Source: PALSA-278 sp963760285 (GTDB lineage Bacteria > Acidobacteriota > Terriglobia > Acidiferrales > UBA7541). From it: a DNA stretch of 64,000 nucleotides. Both the position numbers and the translations under genes were made by a program. The notes beneath the pieces were generated by a model. It had not been told where the DNA came from. It did no database searches and was given only the letters and a program-made list of their open reading frames with translations. Shown here piece after piece: positions 30,464 to 38,725 of the stretch; the first letter of the stretch is position 1; each line of letters opens with the position of its first letter. Location of the stretch: positions 1,674,001-1,738,000 of the forward strand of contig CAVXCI010000001.1 of NCBI GenBank assembly GCA_963760285.1, in the 5' to 3' direction.

Positions 30464-32305
30464 CTAAGCCTCGTCTACCCGCTTGCCTTGCACGGCGTGT
30501 TGGATGGCGCGGTCCATGGCCAGTTCGGCCAGATGCATGGTGGCCTGATTCAATTCATCAATGCGCGAACGGACGAGGCGATAATCCACGCCGTCCATAG
30601 CCTGGCGCAGACGCGAAACTGAGTTCACAATTTCATTGCGCTCCGGAGCGCTCAGCTCACGCGCTTCCTCGCTGGCCAGGGTTTTTTCCGTAGCCGTGAG
30701 AATAGACTCGCCTTCGTTGCGGGCTTCGATCATCTGGCGCTGGGCAAAATCCTGCTCGGCAAATTCGATGGACTCTTCCAGTAGCCGTTCGATTTCCGCA
30801 TCGCCCAGGCCATAGCTGGGCTGGACTTCGATACTCTGGCGTTCACCGGTACGGACTTCCCGCGCCGTCACCTGAAGAATTCCGCTGGCATCAATCAGAA
30901 AGCGCACTTCGATTCTCGCCAGACCTGCCGGGCCGGGAGGAATGCGCAGCTGGAACCGCGCCAGTGACCGGCAATCCCTGGCCAGTTCGCGCTCGCCCTG
31001 CAGGACGTGGACGTCAATCGCCGTCTGATTTTCAACACCCGTAGTGAACATTTCCTGCGCGCTGGCGGGAATGGTGGAGTTCCGGGGAATAATTTTTGCC
31101 ACCACGCCGCCCATAGTCTCGATCCCCAGCGAAAGCGGCGTCACATCGAGGAGCAGCATGGTTTTCACGCCGGCGTCCAGGATGTTGGCCTGCACAGCCG
31201 CGCCCAGCGCCACCACTTCGTCCGGATCCAGCTCGACATGTGGCGCTCTGCCGAAATATTCGGCTACCGTCTGGCGAACCAGCGGGATTCGCGTGGAACC
31301 GCCCACCAGCACAACTTCCTCGATATCGCGCGGCGCAAGCCTGGCGTCCGCGAGGGCGGTCTTCACCGGACCCATGGTTCGTGTGATGATCGGGTGAATC
31401 AGGTCTTCGAATTCCGCGCGGCGGATTTCGCGCACATAGGCGCCGCCATTCGGCAGCGGGAATTTCACCACGGTGCTATTTTCGGAGGAGAGCTGATGCT
31501 TGGCGGCAATCAGTACCTTGCGCAATTCCTGCACGGCTTCGGGCTGAGAATCGAGGAGGACATCATGGCTCTCCTGAATTTCCACGCGTGCCAGCGCCAG
31601 GAGCGCATTATCAATGTCATCGCCGCCGAGGTGCGTGTCGCCATTGGTGGAGAGCACTTTATAGATGTCGCCGTCGCTGGTGGAAATCAGCTTCAGAACT
31701 GAAATGTCGAATGTGCCGCCGCCAAAATCGTAAACGGCAACGTGGCCGCGCTGCGCTTGATGAAGCCCATAGGCCAGCGCCGCCGCGGTGGGTTCATTCA
31801 CCAGGCGGAGAACTTCGAGGCCTGCCAGACGGCCGGCATCCTTCGTGGCTTGGCGCTGGGCGTCGTTGAAATAGGCAGGCACGGTGATCACCGCGCGGTC
31901 CACCGGCTCCTTGAAATAATCCTCCGCCCAGGATTTCAGCTCGCGGAGAATGAAAGCGGAGATTTCCGACGGGCTGAAAACTTTTTCGCCCAGGCGCACG
32001 CGAATCACGTTGCCGCTCGACGAATCCAGGCGAAAAGGAAACAGCGCCAACTCGTCCTGAATGTCCGCGGTGCCGCGGCCCATTAGCCGCTTGACGGAAT
32101 AGATAGTCTGCTCCGGCTGGGTCAACAGCCGCCGCCGCGCGGCTTCGCCAGCCACCACGTTGCCATCGGCATCCACGCTGACCACCGACGGGCAGAGCGC
32201 GCTTCCGTACGGCCCCACGATGCAGCGCGGTTTCCCGGATTCCGGGTCAACGTATGCAATCAGGCTGTAGGTGGTGCCCAGATCAATTCCAACGATGCGT
32301 CCCAT
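30464..32305 (-). CDS. hscA: HscA, Fe-S assembly Hsp70 chaperone
   Basis: A 613-residue Hsp70 of the HscA class, which binds the LPPVK loop of IscU and drives cluster transfer with ATP. The ATPase domain runs to about residue 370 (IDLGTTYSLIAYV, FDGGGTFDISVL-like VYDFGGGTFDISVL, VLVGGSTRIPLVRQ), followed by the interdomain linker (LLLDVTPLSLGIE) and the substrate-binding domain. Its length matches HscA (about 615) rather than DnaK (about 640). hscB is seven bases upstream and fdx ten bases downstream. The LPPVK target is present in the IscU of this operon. Confidence 0.96.
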   Translation of the reverse strand: MGRIVGIDLGTTYSLIAYVDPESGKPRCIVGPYGSALCPSVVSVDADGNVVAGEAARRRLLTQPEQTIYSVKRLMGRGTADIQDELALFPFRLDSSSGNVIRVRLGEKVFSPSEISAFILRELKSWAEDYFKEPVDRAVITVPAYFNDAQRQATKDAGRLAGLEVLRLVNEPTAAALAYGLHQAQRGHVAVYDFGGGTFDISVLKLISTSDGDIYKVLSTNGDTHLGGDDIDNALLALARVEIQESHDVLLDSQPEAVQELRKVLIAAKHQLSSENSTVVKFPLPNGGAYVREIRRAEFEDLIHPIITRTMGPVKTALADARLAPRDIEEVVLVGGSTRIPLVRQTVAEYFGRAPHVELDPDEVVALGAAVQANILDAGVKTMLLLDVTPLSLGIETMGGVVAKIIPRNSTIPASAQEMFTTGVENQTAIDVHVLQGERELARDCRSLARFQLRIPPGPAGLARIEVRFLIDASGILQVTAREVRTGERQSIEVQPSYGLGDAEIERLLEESIEFAEQDFAQRQMIEARNEGESILTATEKTLASEEARELSAPERNEIVNSVSRLRQAMDGVDYRLVRSRIDELNQATMHLAELAMDRAIQHAVQGKRVDEA

Positions 32306-32311
32306 GGCTCC

Positions 32312-33019
32312 TTAATCCTGCGCGAGTTCACTCTGCACGGTATTCACCAGATTGCGGATGTATGACCGGCGATTTAGAAGTTCGTTCATGCGGTTGACCA
32401 CTTGCTTCTTCTTTTCTTCCACGGCAGCGCCATTGCCGTTCGCGGGCTCCAGCAGGGAATCCCAATCGCTGAAGGCGCTGTCCAAATCCGCATCCACTTC
32501 CTGGAGTTTTCCCAGAAAGGTTTGTTGCGCCGCCAGAAGGTTTTGCCGCAGCCCTGCTACATCCGCGCCACTCGCCCGCGCGGAGCGCAAATCATCCAGC
32601 GACTCGTTCAGTTCGAATACTTCTTCCAGCAGTTCAGGCGGGGCTTGCTGCTTGGCCGTGCCTTCGGCGCGCGCGCGCTGCTGTGCGAGGAGATATTCCA
32701 CGCGGGCAATGGGATCGCGCAGCGTGCGAAAGGCGTCATTCAATTGCGAAGTGCGTTCGAGAGAAAGATCGCGCTCATTTTCGCTGGCGTTGACAAAATT
32801 ATCGGGGTGCAGCTTCCAGCTCAGTTGCAGGAACTTTTCTTCCAGAGCAGCGGCATCCAAATGGAGGCGCGGCGGGAGATCGAAAAACGCAAAATAATCC
32901 GCGCTCGCGGGAAGCGGCTGGATTCGCCCACAGATGGCACAGAAATGCCCGCCATCCGTTTGTCCGCCGCAATCCCAGCAGACAACCGTAGCATTGCGGG
33001 TTTTCGATGCCTCACTCAT
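32312..33019 (-). CDS. hscB: HscB co-chaperone with an N-terminal four-cysteine zinc ribbon
   Basis: A 235-residue J-domain co-chaperone of HscA. Residues 14-30 carry C-x2-C and C-x2-C pairs (VCWDCGG and HFCAICG), resembling the zinc-binding N-terminus of eukaryotic HSCB and absent from E. coli HscB. The J domain follows (about residues 42-110; DYFAFFDLPPRLHLDAAALE and the HPDNF motif), then a helical C-terminal bundle that would bind IscU (ELNESLDDLRSA). A slightly longer than usual tail ends the protein. It precedes hscA and lies 93 bases after iscA. Confidence 0.93.
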   Translation of the reverse strand: MSEASKTRNATVVCWDCGGQTDGGHFCAICGRIQPLPASADYFAFFDLPPRLHLDAAALEEKFLQLSWKLHPDNFVNASENERDLSLERTSQLNDAFRTLRDPIARVEYLLAQQRARAEGTAKQQAPPELLEEVFELNESLDDLRSARASGADVAGLRQNLLAAQQTFLGKLQEVDADLDSAFSDWDSLLEPANGNGAAVEEKKKQVVNRMNELLNRRSYIRNLVNTVQSELAQD

Positions 33020-33112
33020 CCGTCAATTCCGTTAGGATTTTTCCTTAAGCTCGGAGTTTGTCGCGCCGGGTGATAGGCGCTGCGGAACGAATAGGAACCG
33101 CGTTTGAAACAA

Positions 33113-33451
33113 TCAGGCGGTAAACGAACTCCCGCAGCCACAACTCCGGGTCGCCGCGGGGTTCTGAAAAACGAAGCCCTGACGCATCAGATCTTCCTGA
33201 TAGTCCAGAGTCGTGTCGTTTAAATACAGGTAGCTCTTGGGGTCCACGAAGATGCGTGCCCCGTACTCTTCAAACACTTTGTCGCGATCCCGCGCCTGGG
33301 TATCGAGACGCATGGCATAGGTCAAGCCGGAGCAGCCGCCGCCCTGGACGCCCACGCGCAATCCGCCCGTTTCCGGCGTAACGCCGTCACGAGCCAGCAA
33401 CTCCCGGATTTTTCCCGCGGCTTTTTCGGTAACGTGAATCATATTGGCCAC
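33113..33451 (-). CDS. iscA: IscA, A-type Fe-S carrier
   Basis: A 112-residue A-type carrier protein with the three ligand cysteines in GGGCSGLTY and the C-terminal SCGCGSSF. The segment RVGVQGGGCSG is the typical start of the carrier core. It receives clusters from IscU and delivers them to targets. It sits 55 bases after iscU. A non-coding gap of 93 bases follows before hscB, in which I saw no promoter or terminator. Confidence 0.93.
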   Translation of the reverse strand: MANMIHVTEKAAGKIRELLARDGVTPETGGLRVGVQGGGCSGLTYAMRLDTQARDRDKVFEEYGARIFVDPKSYLYLNDTTLDYQEDLMRQGFVFQNPAATRSCGCGSSFTA

Positions 33452-33506
33452 AAGTATCCTGTTTCAATTTTGTCCGGCGCATCACGGCAGCGCCGGACGC
33501 AAAAAA

Positions 33507-33941
33507 TTAGTGCTGAGCCGGAGCCGATGCGGTCTGGTGCGCCGTGTTTTCGGCAGGCTCGCCCTGTTTCGTCTTCCAGTCGGAGATAGCGGCCTTGATG
33601 GCGTCTTCCGCCAGCACCGAACAGTGGATTTTCACCGGCGGCAGCGCCAATTCGCGGACGATGTCCGTGTTCTTGATCGCCAGGGCCTCGTCCACCGTCT
33701 TGCCGCGCACCCACTCGGTGGCCAGCGATGAGCTGGCAATCGCGGAGCCGCATCCGAAAGTCTTGAACTTGGCTTCCTCGATGATGCGTGTCTCCGGATT
33801 GATTTTCATCTGCAGCTTCATCACGTCGCCGCATTCCGGCGCGCCGACGAGCCCGGTCCCCACCTTGGGATCGGCCTTATCCAGCGAGCCGACGTTGCGC
33901 GGATTGTTGTAGTGTTCAATCACTTTGTCGCTGTATGCCAT
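33507..33941 (-). CDS. iscU: IscU, Fe-S scaffold
   Basis: A 144-residue scaffold from ATG 33941, with GGAGG seven bases upstream; the frame is open 17 codons further. Ligands are complete: Cys and Asp in GAPECGDVM, Cys in FGCGSAIASSS, and His-Cys in KIHCSVLAEDAI. The HscA recognition loop LPPVK is present just before it. A 15-residue Ala/Gln/Thr tail is longer than in E. coli. It lies 38 bases after iscS. Confidence 0.96.
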   Translation of the reverse strand: MAYSDKVIEHYNNPRNVGSLDKADPKVGTGLVGAPECGDVMKLQMKINPETRIIEEAKFKTFGCGSAIASSSLATEWVRGKTVDEALAIKNTDIVRELALPPVKIHCSVLAEDAIKAAISDWKTKQGEPAENTAHQTASAPAQH

Positions 33942-33979
33942 GTTTCCTCCGTCAAACGATCTCGTGTAGCGCTGCTGCT

Positions 33980-35197
33980 CTATGCCTTCCAACTCATTTT
34001 GCTAAGGTCCACGCCTTCTTTGGCCATTTCATAAAGCGGTGAAAGTTCGCGCAGCCGCTTCACGGTTTCAACAACGCGGGCCGCAACATAATCCACTTCT
34101 TCCTCGGTGTTGAAGCGCCCCAGGCCGAACCGAATGGAGGTGTGCGCCAGGTCCTCTCCCACGCCCAGAGCTTTTAGCACATAACTCGGTTCCAGAGTGG
34201 CCGAAGTACATGCCGAACCGCTGGAAACCGCGATGTCGTTAATGCCCATCAGGAGCGATTCACCCTCCACGTAAGCAAAGCTGATGTTGATGCTGTGCGG
34301 AAGGTGGTGTTCCATGGTGCCGTTGATGAACGTTTCATCGAGCTGGCCCATGATGGTGTCCTTCAGGCGGTCGCGCAATTTGCAGAGCCGCTCGCTCTCC
34401 GCGGCCATTTCCTGCTGGCAAAGTTCACAAGCCTTGCCAAGTCCCACGATGCCGGGCACGTTCAATGTTCCCGAGCGCATGCCGCGTTCGTGGCCGCCGC
34501 CGTCAATCACGGCGCTGAGCTGCACGCGCGGGTTGCGCCGCCGCACGTATAGAGCGCCCACGCCCTTGGGTCCATAAATTTTGTGACCGCTGATGGCCAG
34601 CAAATCAATGTTGTCGCGCTGCACGTCCACGGAGATCTTTCCCACGGCCTGCACCCCGTCCACGTGGAAAAAGATGCCCTTTTCCTTGGCAATTTTTCCG
34701 ATTTCCGCGATGGGCTGAACCACGCCGATTTCATTGTTGGCGTACATGATGCTGATCAAAATTGTTTTCGGCGTGATGGCCTGCCGCAGATCGTCGAGAT
34801 TGATGCGGCCGTCCTTCTGCACCGGCAGGTAGGTGACCTGATAGCCGTATTTTTCCAGGCGCTTGCAGGTGTCCAGCACGGCTTTGTGTTCCGTCACCTG
34901 GGTGATGATGTGATTGCCCTTCTCGTGGTACATCTCCGCGATGCCCTTGATCGCCAGATTGTCCGATTCCGTGGCGCCGCTGGTGAAAATGATCTCCTTC
35001 GGCGAGGCGTTGATGAGCCTGGCAATTTGTCCACGGGCATTTTCCACGGCTTCTTCCGCCGCCCATCCATAGGCGTGGTTGCGGCTGGCGGCGTTGCCGT
35101 ACTTTTCGTTGAAATAGGGCAGCATGGCTTCCACCACGCGCGGGTCCACCGGCGTGGTGGCGTGATTGTCCATGTAAATCGGCAGCTTAATAGCCAT
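33980..35197 (-). CDS. iscS: IscS, cysteine desulfurase
   Basis: A 405-residue pyridoxal-phosphate enzyme that takes sulfur from cysteine for Fe-S clusters, and in many bacteria also for tRNA and molybdopterin. It begins LPIYMDNHATTPVDPRVVEAM, has the cofactor Lys in SGHKIYGPKG, and the mobile catalytic Cys in SSGSACTSATLEPSYVL. The length matches the group of IscS (about 404) rather than SufS. It is 11 bases after iscR. A possible physiological partner in the window is the MoaD-MoaE fusion. Confidence 0.97.
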   Translation of the reverse strand: MAIKLPIYMDNHATTPVDPRVVEAMLPYFNEKYGNAASRNHAYGWAAEEAVENARGQIARLINASPKEIIFTSGATESDNLAIKGIAEMYHEKGNHIITQVTEHKAVLDTCKRLEKYGYQVTYLPVQKDGRINLDDLRQAITPKTILISIMYANNEIGVVQPIAEIGKIAKEKGIFFHVDGVQAVGKISVDVQRDNIDLLAISGHKIYGPKGVGALYVRRRNPRVQLSAVIDGGGHERGMRSGTLNVPGIVGLGKACELCQQEMAAESERLCKLRDRLKDTIMGQLDETFINGTMEHHLPHSINISFAYVEGESLLMGINDIAVSSGSACTSATLEPSYVLKALGVGEDLAHTSIRFGLGRFNTEEEVDYVAARVVETVKRLRELSPLYEMAKEGVDLSKMSWKA

Positions 35198-35208
35198 TCA
35201 TTCTTCTC

Positions 35209-35649
35209 CTAAACTCTCAATTCGACGACCTGCGATGTGCTGGCGTCATCGGTCATCTGCGAAATCGTCACGCGTCCCAGCACGTCCAGGATGCTGCTGT
35301 TCACCCGGCGCAGCGGCTCTCGCACGGTGCATGAGCTGGCTTGGCCGCATTCGCCGCGATGGGTAACGCACGAGGTGATGGAAACCGGTCCGTCAATGGT
35401 GGCGATAGCTTCCAGCGCGGTGATGCATCCCGGATCGCGAGCCAGCGTATAACCGCCGGCTGATCCATGCCTCGCCGCCACCAGGCCGCCGCGGGCCAGC
35501 CTCTGCAGCACCTTGGCCATCAGGGTGGCGGAAATGCCGTAAAAGTCGGCGATATCCGCGGCGCTGGTGGAAACGCCATCATGGCCATGCGTGGCCAGAT
35601 GCTTCAAGGCGATGAGGCCGTAGTCCGCTTTCTTGGAAATCTTCAACAT
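35209..35649 (-). CDS. iscR: IscR, Fe-S-sensing Rrf2 regulator
   Basis: A 146-residue Rrf2 regulator with the DNA-binding helices DFYGISATLMAKVLQRLARG, the wing GSAGGYTLARDPG and three conserved cysteines in SCVTHRGECGQASSC (about residues 93, 100 and 106), which hold a [2Fe-2S] cluster. With a cluster it represses its own operon. It is the first gene, and its upstream region has a sigma-70 promoter and two palindromes of the classic IscR half-site order, GACT-N5-(A/G)GTC. ATG is at 35649. It differs from the Rrf2 protein at 5343, which has no cysteines. Confidence 0.95.
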   Translation of the reverse strand: MLKISKKADYGLIALKHLATHGHDGVSTSAADIADFYGISATLMAKVLQRLARGGLVAARHGSAGGYTLARDPGCITALEAIATIDGPVSITSCVTHRGECGQASSCTVREPLRRVNSSILDVLGRVTISQMTDDASTSQVVELRV

Positions 35650-35656
35650 TGGAAAT

Positions 35657-35673
35657 GCGACTGAATCGGTCGC
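35657..35673 (-). promoter_or_regulatory. IscR-type operator 1
   Basis: On the plus strand GCGACT-gaatc-GGTCGC. It lies just downstream of the -10 element, over the expected transcription start, and eight bases before the iscR start codon. The core GACT-N5-(A/G)GTC matches the E. coli IscR type 1 site. Confidence 0.7.
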
Positions 35674-35679
35674 ACTTGT

Positions 35680-35708
35680 ATTCTACAAGGTATCGGCCCT
35701 CTCGTCAA
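35680..35708 (-). promoter_or_regulatory. iscR operon promoter
   Basis: On the minus strand TTGACG (35708-35703), a 17-base spacer, and TAGAAT (35685-35680). The -10 is part of a perfect palindrome CTTGTA-GAA-TACAAG (35675-35689). A transcript would begin near 35673, within operator 1. Confidence 0.72.
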
Positions 35709-35753
35709 CAGCAAGAATATTCTGTAAGGCTCATCGTATGAGTAGTTTACAAT

Positions 35754-35770
35754 GCGACTACACAAGTCGC
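35754..35770 (-). promoter_or_regulatory. IscR-type operator 2
   Basis: Plus-strand GCGACT-acaca-AGTCGC, the same 6-5-6 architecture as operator 1 and 97 bases from it, upstream of the -35. Two sites on either side of the promoter would suit cooperative repression. Confidence 0.6.
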
Positions 35771-35942
35771 CATTAGAGTGTTAATGGACCGTTCCTTATG
35801 GGAGTCACTTCAATTCCTCAGACCACCGAGAATTGTATGCGCTTTGGATTGTATAGCTTGAAATCTCCGAGCAGAATCAACATCTGGGCCATCCAGGCTG
35901 TCTGAAAGTCGTGTTAGCGGCACTTCGGATGAATGCGCTAGA

Positions 35943-36446
35943 ATGGCGGCGCGGGCTGAACAAATGCAAAGCGTCACCGCCATCTATCCCGGCTCTTTTG
36001 ATCCCGTGACCAACGGGCACCTGGATTTGATTTCTCGTGGCGCGCGAATTTTTGGGCGGTTGATCGTCGCGGTGCTCCGCAATCTTGAAAAGGAACCGCT
36101 GTTCGAATTGCAGGAGCGCGTGGAGATGCTGCAACAGGTCACCCGCCAGTGGCCGAATGTTGAGGTCGCCATTTTTGACGGGCTGTTGATGGACTATGCG
36201 CGGCAGAAACAGGCGCAGGTGATTCTGCGGGGCATCCGCGCCATTTCGGATTATGAATACGAACTGCAAATGGGCTGGATGAACCGCAAACTGGCTCCGG
36301 AAATCGAAACTATCTTCATGATGCCGGCGGAAGCGTACAGTTATCTCAGTTCGCGCCTGGTCCGTGAAATTGCGCGCCTGGGGGGCACGGTGAAGGATCT
36401 GGTCCCGCCGATCGTGGAAGAGCGCCTGCGAACAAAGCTCGGCTAG
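35943..36446 (+). CDS. coaD: Phosphopantetheine adenylyltransferase
   Basis: A 167-residue enzyme joining ATP and 4'-phosphopantetheine to make dephospho-CoA, the fourth step of coenzyme A synthesis. The nucleotidyltransferase motif GSFDPVTNGHLD (T/HxGH type), RNLEKEPLF, ILRGIRAISDYEYEL and the late YSYLSSRLVREIA are all standard. Two in-frame starts are possible, ATG 35943 and ATG 35964; the family usually begins a few residues before TAIYPGSFDP, which favours 35964. It is divergent from iscR with about 290 bases between. Confidence 0.95.
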   Translation: MAARAEQMQSVTAIYPGSFDPVTNGHLDLISRGARIFGRLIVAVLRNLEKEPLFELQERVEMLQQVTRQWPNVEVAIFDGLLMDYARQKQAQVILRGIRAISDYEYELQMGWMNRKLAPEIETIFMMPAEAYSYLSSRLVREIARLGGTVKDLVPPIVEERLRTKLG

Positions 36447-36474
36447 AATGGTTTTGCGAGGAAGTGAAGAGAAT

Positions 36475-37676
36475 ATGGAATCGGCAACGAGTCGAACGGA
36501 TGAATTTCTCCCACGGTGGCCGTGGTCATTGCGGCGGATCAGTATAAGTCGCGCGGATTTGACGTGGTGGATTTCGGCGCGGGCGAGCCGGACTTTTCCA
36601 CGCCAGACCATATCAAACGCGCCGCCCACCGCGCGTTGGATGAGAACCGGACGAAATATACGCCGGTGGGTGGAATCATGCCGCTGCGCGAAGCGGTCTG
36701 CGCGTGGCATGGGGCGCAGCTCGGCAGCAGCTATCAACCTTCCGAATGCATTGTTACCGTCGGCGGCAAACACGCGATATTCAATGCCATTTGCTCGCTG
36801 ATCAATGCCGGCGACGAAGTCATCCTTCCTTCCCCATACTGGGTGAGCTATCCGGACATCGTGAAGTACGCCGGCGGTTCGCTGGTCCTGTTGCCAACCG
36901 TGGCGGAAGATGGGTTCTGCCTCCGCGCCTCGGCCGTGGAGAGGCTCATCACGGCGCGCACGCGAATGCTCATCGTCAATTCGCCCTGCAATCCCACCGG
37001 AGCAGTGATTCCACCGGATGAATTCGCGGCGCATTCTGGATGTTTGCCAGCGGCACAATATCTGGTTGCTTTCCGATGAGTGCTATTCGCATTTCGTGTA
37101 CGGTGACGCCAAACCATTTTCCGTGGCCGGTCTACCGGGCGCGAAGGATCGCGTGATTATTGCCGGTTCTCTTTCCAAGACGTTTGCCATGACCGGATGG
37201 CGCATCGGATATGCGCTGGCGCCCGCTCCCCTGATACAGGGGATGGTGAAATTGCAAAGCCAATCCACGTCCAATCCAATTCAATTGCGCAGTATGCCGC
37301 GCTGGAAGCTCTGCGCGGGCCCATGGATTCCGTGGGCGTGATGCTTGCGGAGTATGACCGGCGGCGAAAACGCATGTTGGAAGGAATTCGTGCAATCCCA
37401 GGCGTCACCTGTTCCACGCCACAGGGCGCGTTTTATGTATTCCCCGATGTGCGGGAAGCTTTGCGCCGCACCGGCCGGGCCGGCGAAAACGGCCGCATTG
37501 ATACCTCGGCAACCGCGTCGCAGTTGCTGGAGAAGCAGTACGTGGCGGTGGTTCCCGGGGAGGCTTTCGGGGCGCCGGGATACATTCGCATTTCCTATGC
37601 GGCATCGTTGGAGCGCATTGAAGAAGGACTGCGCCGCCTGACACAGTTCTTTTCAGGAGCGGCAACAGCGTCGTGA
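36475..37676 (+). pseudogene. Pyridoxal-phosphate aminotransferase (class I/II), three frameshifts
   Basis: The gene length (about 400 codons) and all motifs fit a class I/II aminotransferase: FGAGEPDFSTP, the NPTGAV motif, DECYSHFVYG, the cofactor-Lys segment SLSKTFAMTGWRIGYA, and a normal C-terminus. It cannot be read in one frame. A base is missing near 36503 (GAT-GAATTTCTCC should carry one more G), one is extra near 37028, and one is missing near 37286; between these points the protein sequence is undisturbed. Start ATG 36475 has a weak ribosome site. The shifts may be sequence errors rather than decay. It lies 28 bases after coaD and overlaps manA (GTGA). Confidence 0.8.
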
Positions 37677-38725
37677 CGTTGCTTCCCGTCCGCCTCGAGC
37701 CGCTGTTTGTGCCTCGAATCTGGGGTGCGCGTTCCCTCGCGCCGCTTTTTCCAGAAAAATCCAACATGGCAGATCCCGTCGGCGAAGCGTGGATGACAGG
37801 GAATGATTGCCGGTTCGCCAGCGGGCCGTTTATTGGAAAATCCCTGCGGGAGATATGGCCTGCACTGACTAATGAATGGAGCGGCAGCAACACGGAAGGA
37901 TCTCAAAATTTTCCTTTGCTGGTTAAATTCCTGTTTCCAGAGGAAAAACTTTCCGTGCAAGTCCACCCCGATGACGAATATGCGCGAGAGAACGAGGAGC
38001 AGGCCGGCGGCGTAGGGAAGACGGAAATGTGGTACGCCATTTCGGCCAAGCCTGGGGCGAGTGTCATGGTGAATTTCAAGAGCGGTACGTCGCCAGCCGC
38101 CTTTCGGCAGGCCGTTGCGGATGGCAAGGCAGAGGACTCCCTTGAAGTTGTGCCCATAGTTCCCGGCGACGTGATCTATGTCCCTGCGGGGACGGTGCAT
38201 ACCATCGGGTCCGGCGTTGTGCTTTGCGAAATTCAGCAGAATTCGGACGTTACCTACCGGGTATACGACTACGATCGGCGCGACACGCAGGGTGGGTTTC
38301 GGCCTCTGCATTTGGAAAAAGCGTTCGCGGTGATGAATTTTGGAGAGTCCGCGGCCGGAAAAGTTGATGCCGTGCGCGTCGCGATGGGCGGATTGCAGAA
38401 GACCTTCTACGTGGCCTGCCCTTACTTCGCCGCCGAGAAGTGGGAATTTTCCGTCCGCCTTGATGCGGCTTCGTCCGCCCAACATTTTGACCTGCTGATT
38501 TTCCTGGAGGGCACAGGCGCCATCGAAACCGGCGGGCGGGCGCAGTCTTACGCGCCGGGACACGTCTGGCTGATCCCCGCCCATCTGGGCGATTATCAAA
38601 TCGCGCCAGAAAGCCGCACCGCGCTTCTGCGCACTTATGTGCCGGGTGATCTGGACGGCATTTCCCGGCAACTTACCGACCTCGGCGTTCCGGAACCGGC
38701 GCGGACGCGATTGGTGTGCATGTGA
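37673..38725 (+). CDS. manA: Class I mannose-6-phosphate isomerase
   Basis: A 350-residue zinc enzyme interconverting fructose-6-phosphate and mannose-6-phosphate. It starts at GTG 37673 over the stop of the aminotransferase (GTGA). Family motifs are WGARSLAPLF, GEAWMTG, FPLLVKFLFPEEKLSVQVHPDDEYA (metal and active-site residues), GTVHTIGSGVVLCEIQQNSD and the zinc ligand region YVPAGTVH. It resembles the short bacterial ManA/YvyI branch, about 320-350 residues. It provides mannose-6-phosphate for the following GDP-mannose genes. Confidence 0.92.
   Translation: MTLLPVRLEPLFVPRIWGARSLAPLFPEKSNMADPVGEAWMTGNDCRFASGPFIGKSLREIWPALTNEWSGSNTEGSQNFPLLVKFLFPEEKLSVQVHPDDEYARENEEQAGGVGKTEMWYAISAKPGASVMVNFKSGTSPAAFRQAVADGKAEDSLEVVPIVPGDVIYVPAGTVHTIGSGVVLCEIQQNSDVTYRVYDYDRRDTQGGFRPLHLEKAFAVMNFGESAAGKVDAVRVAMGGLQKTFYVACPYFAAEKWEFSVRLDAASSAQHFDLLIFLEGTGAIETGGRAQSYAPGHVWLIPAHLGDYQIAPESRTALLRTYVPGDLDGISRQLTDLGVPEPARTRLVCM

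Noticed and set aside
35877..37058. Minus-strand open frame opposite coaD and the aminotransferase
   Set aside because: It is a shadow of two recognisable genes and its composition is that of antisense codons.
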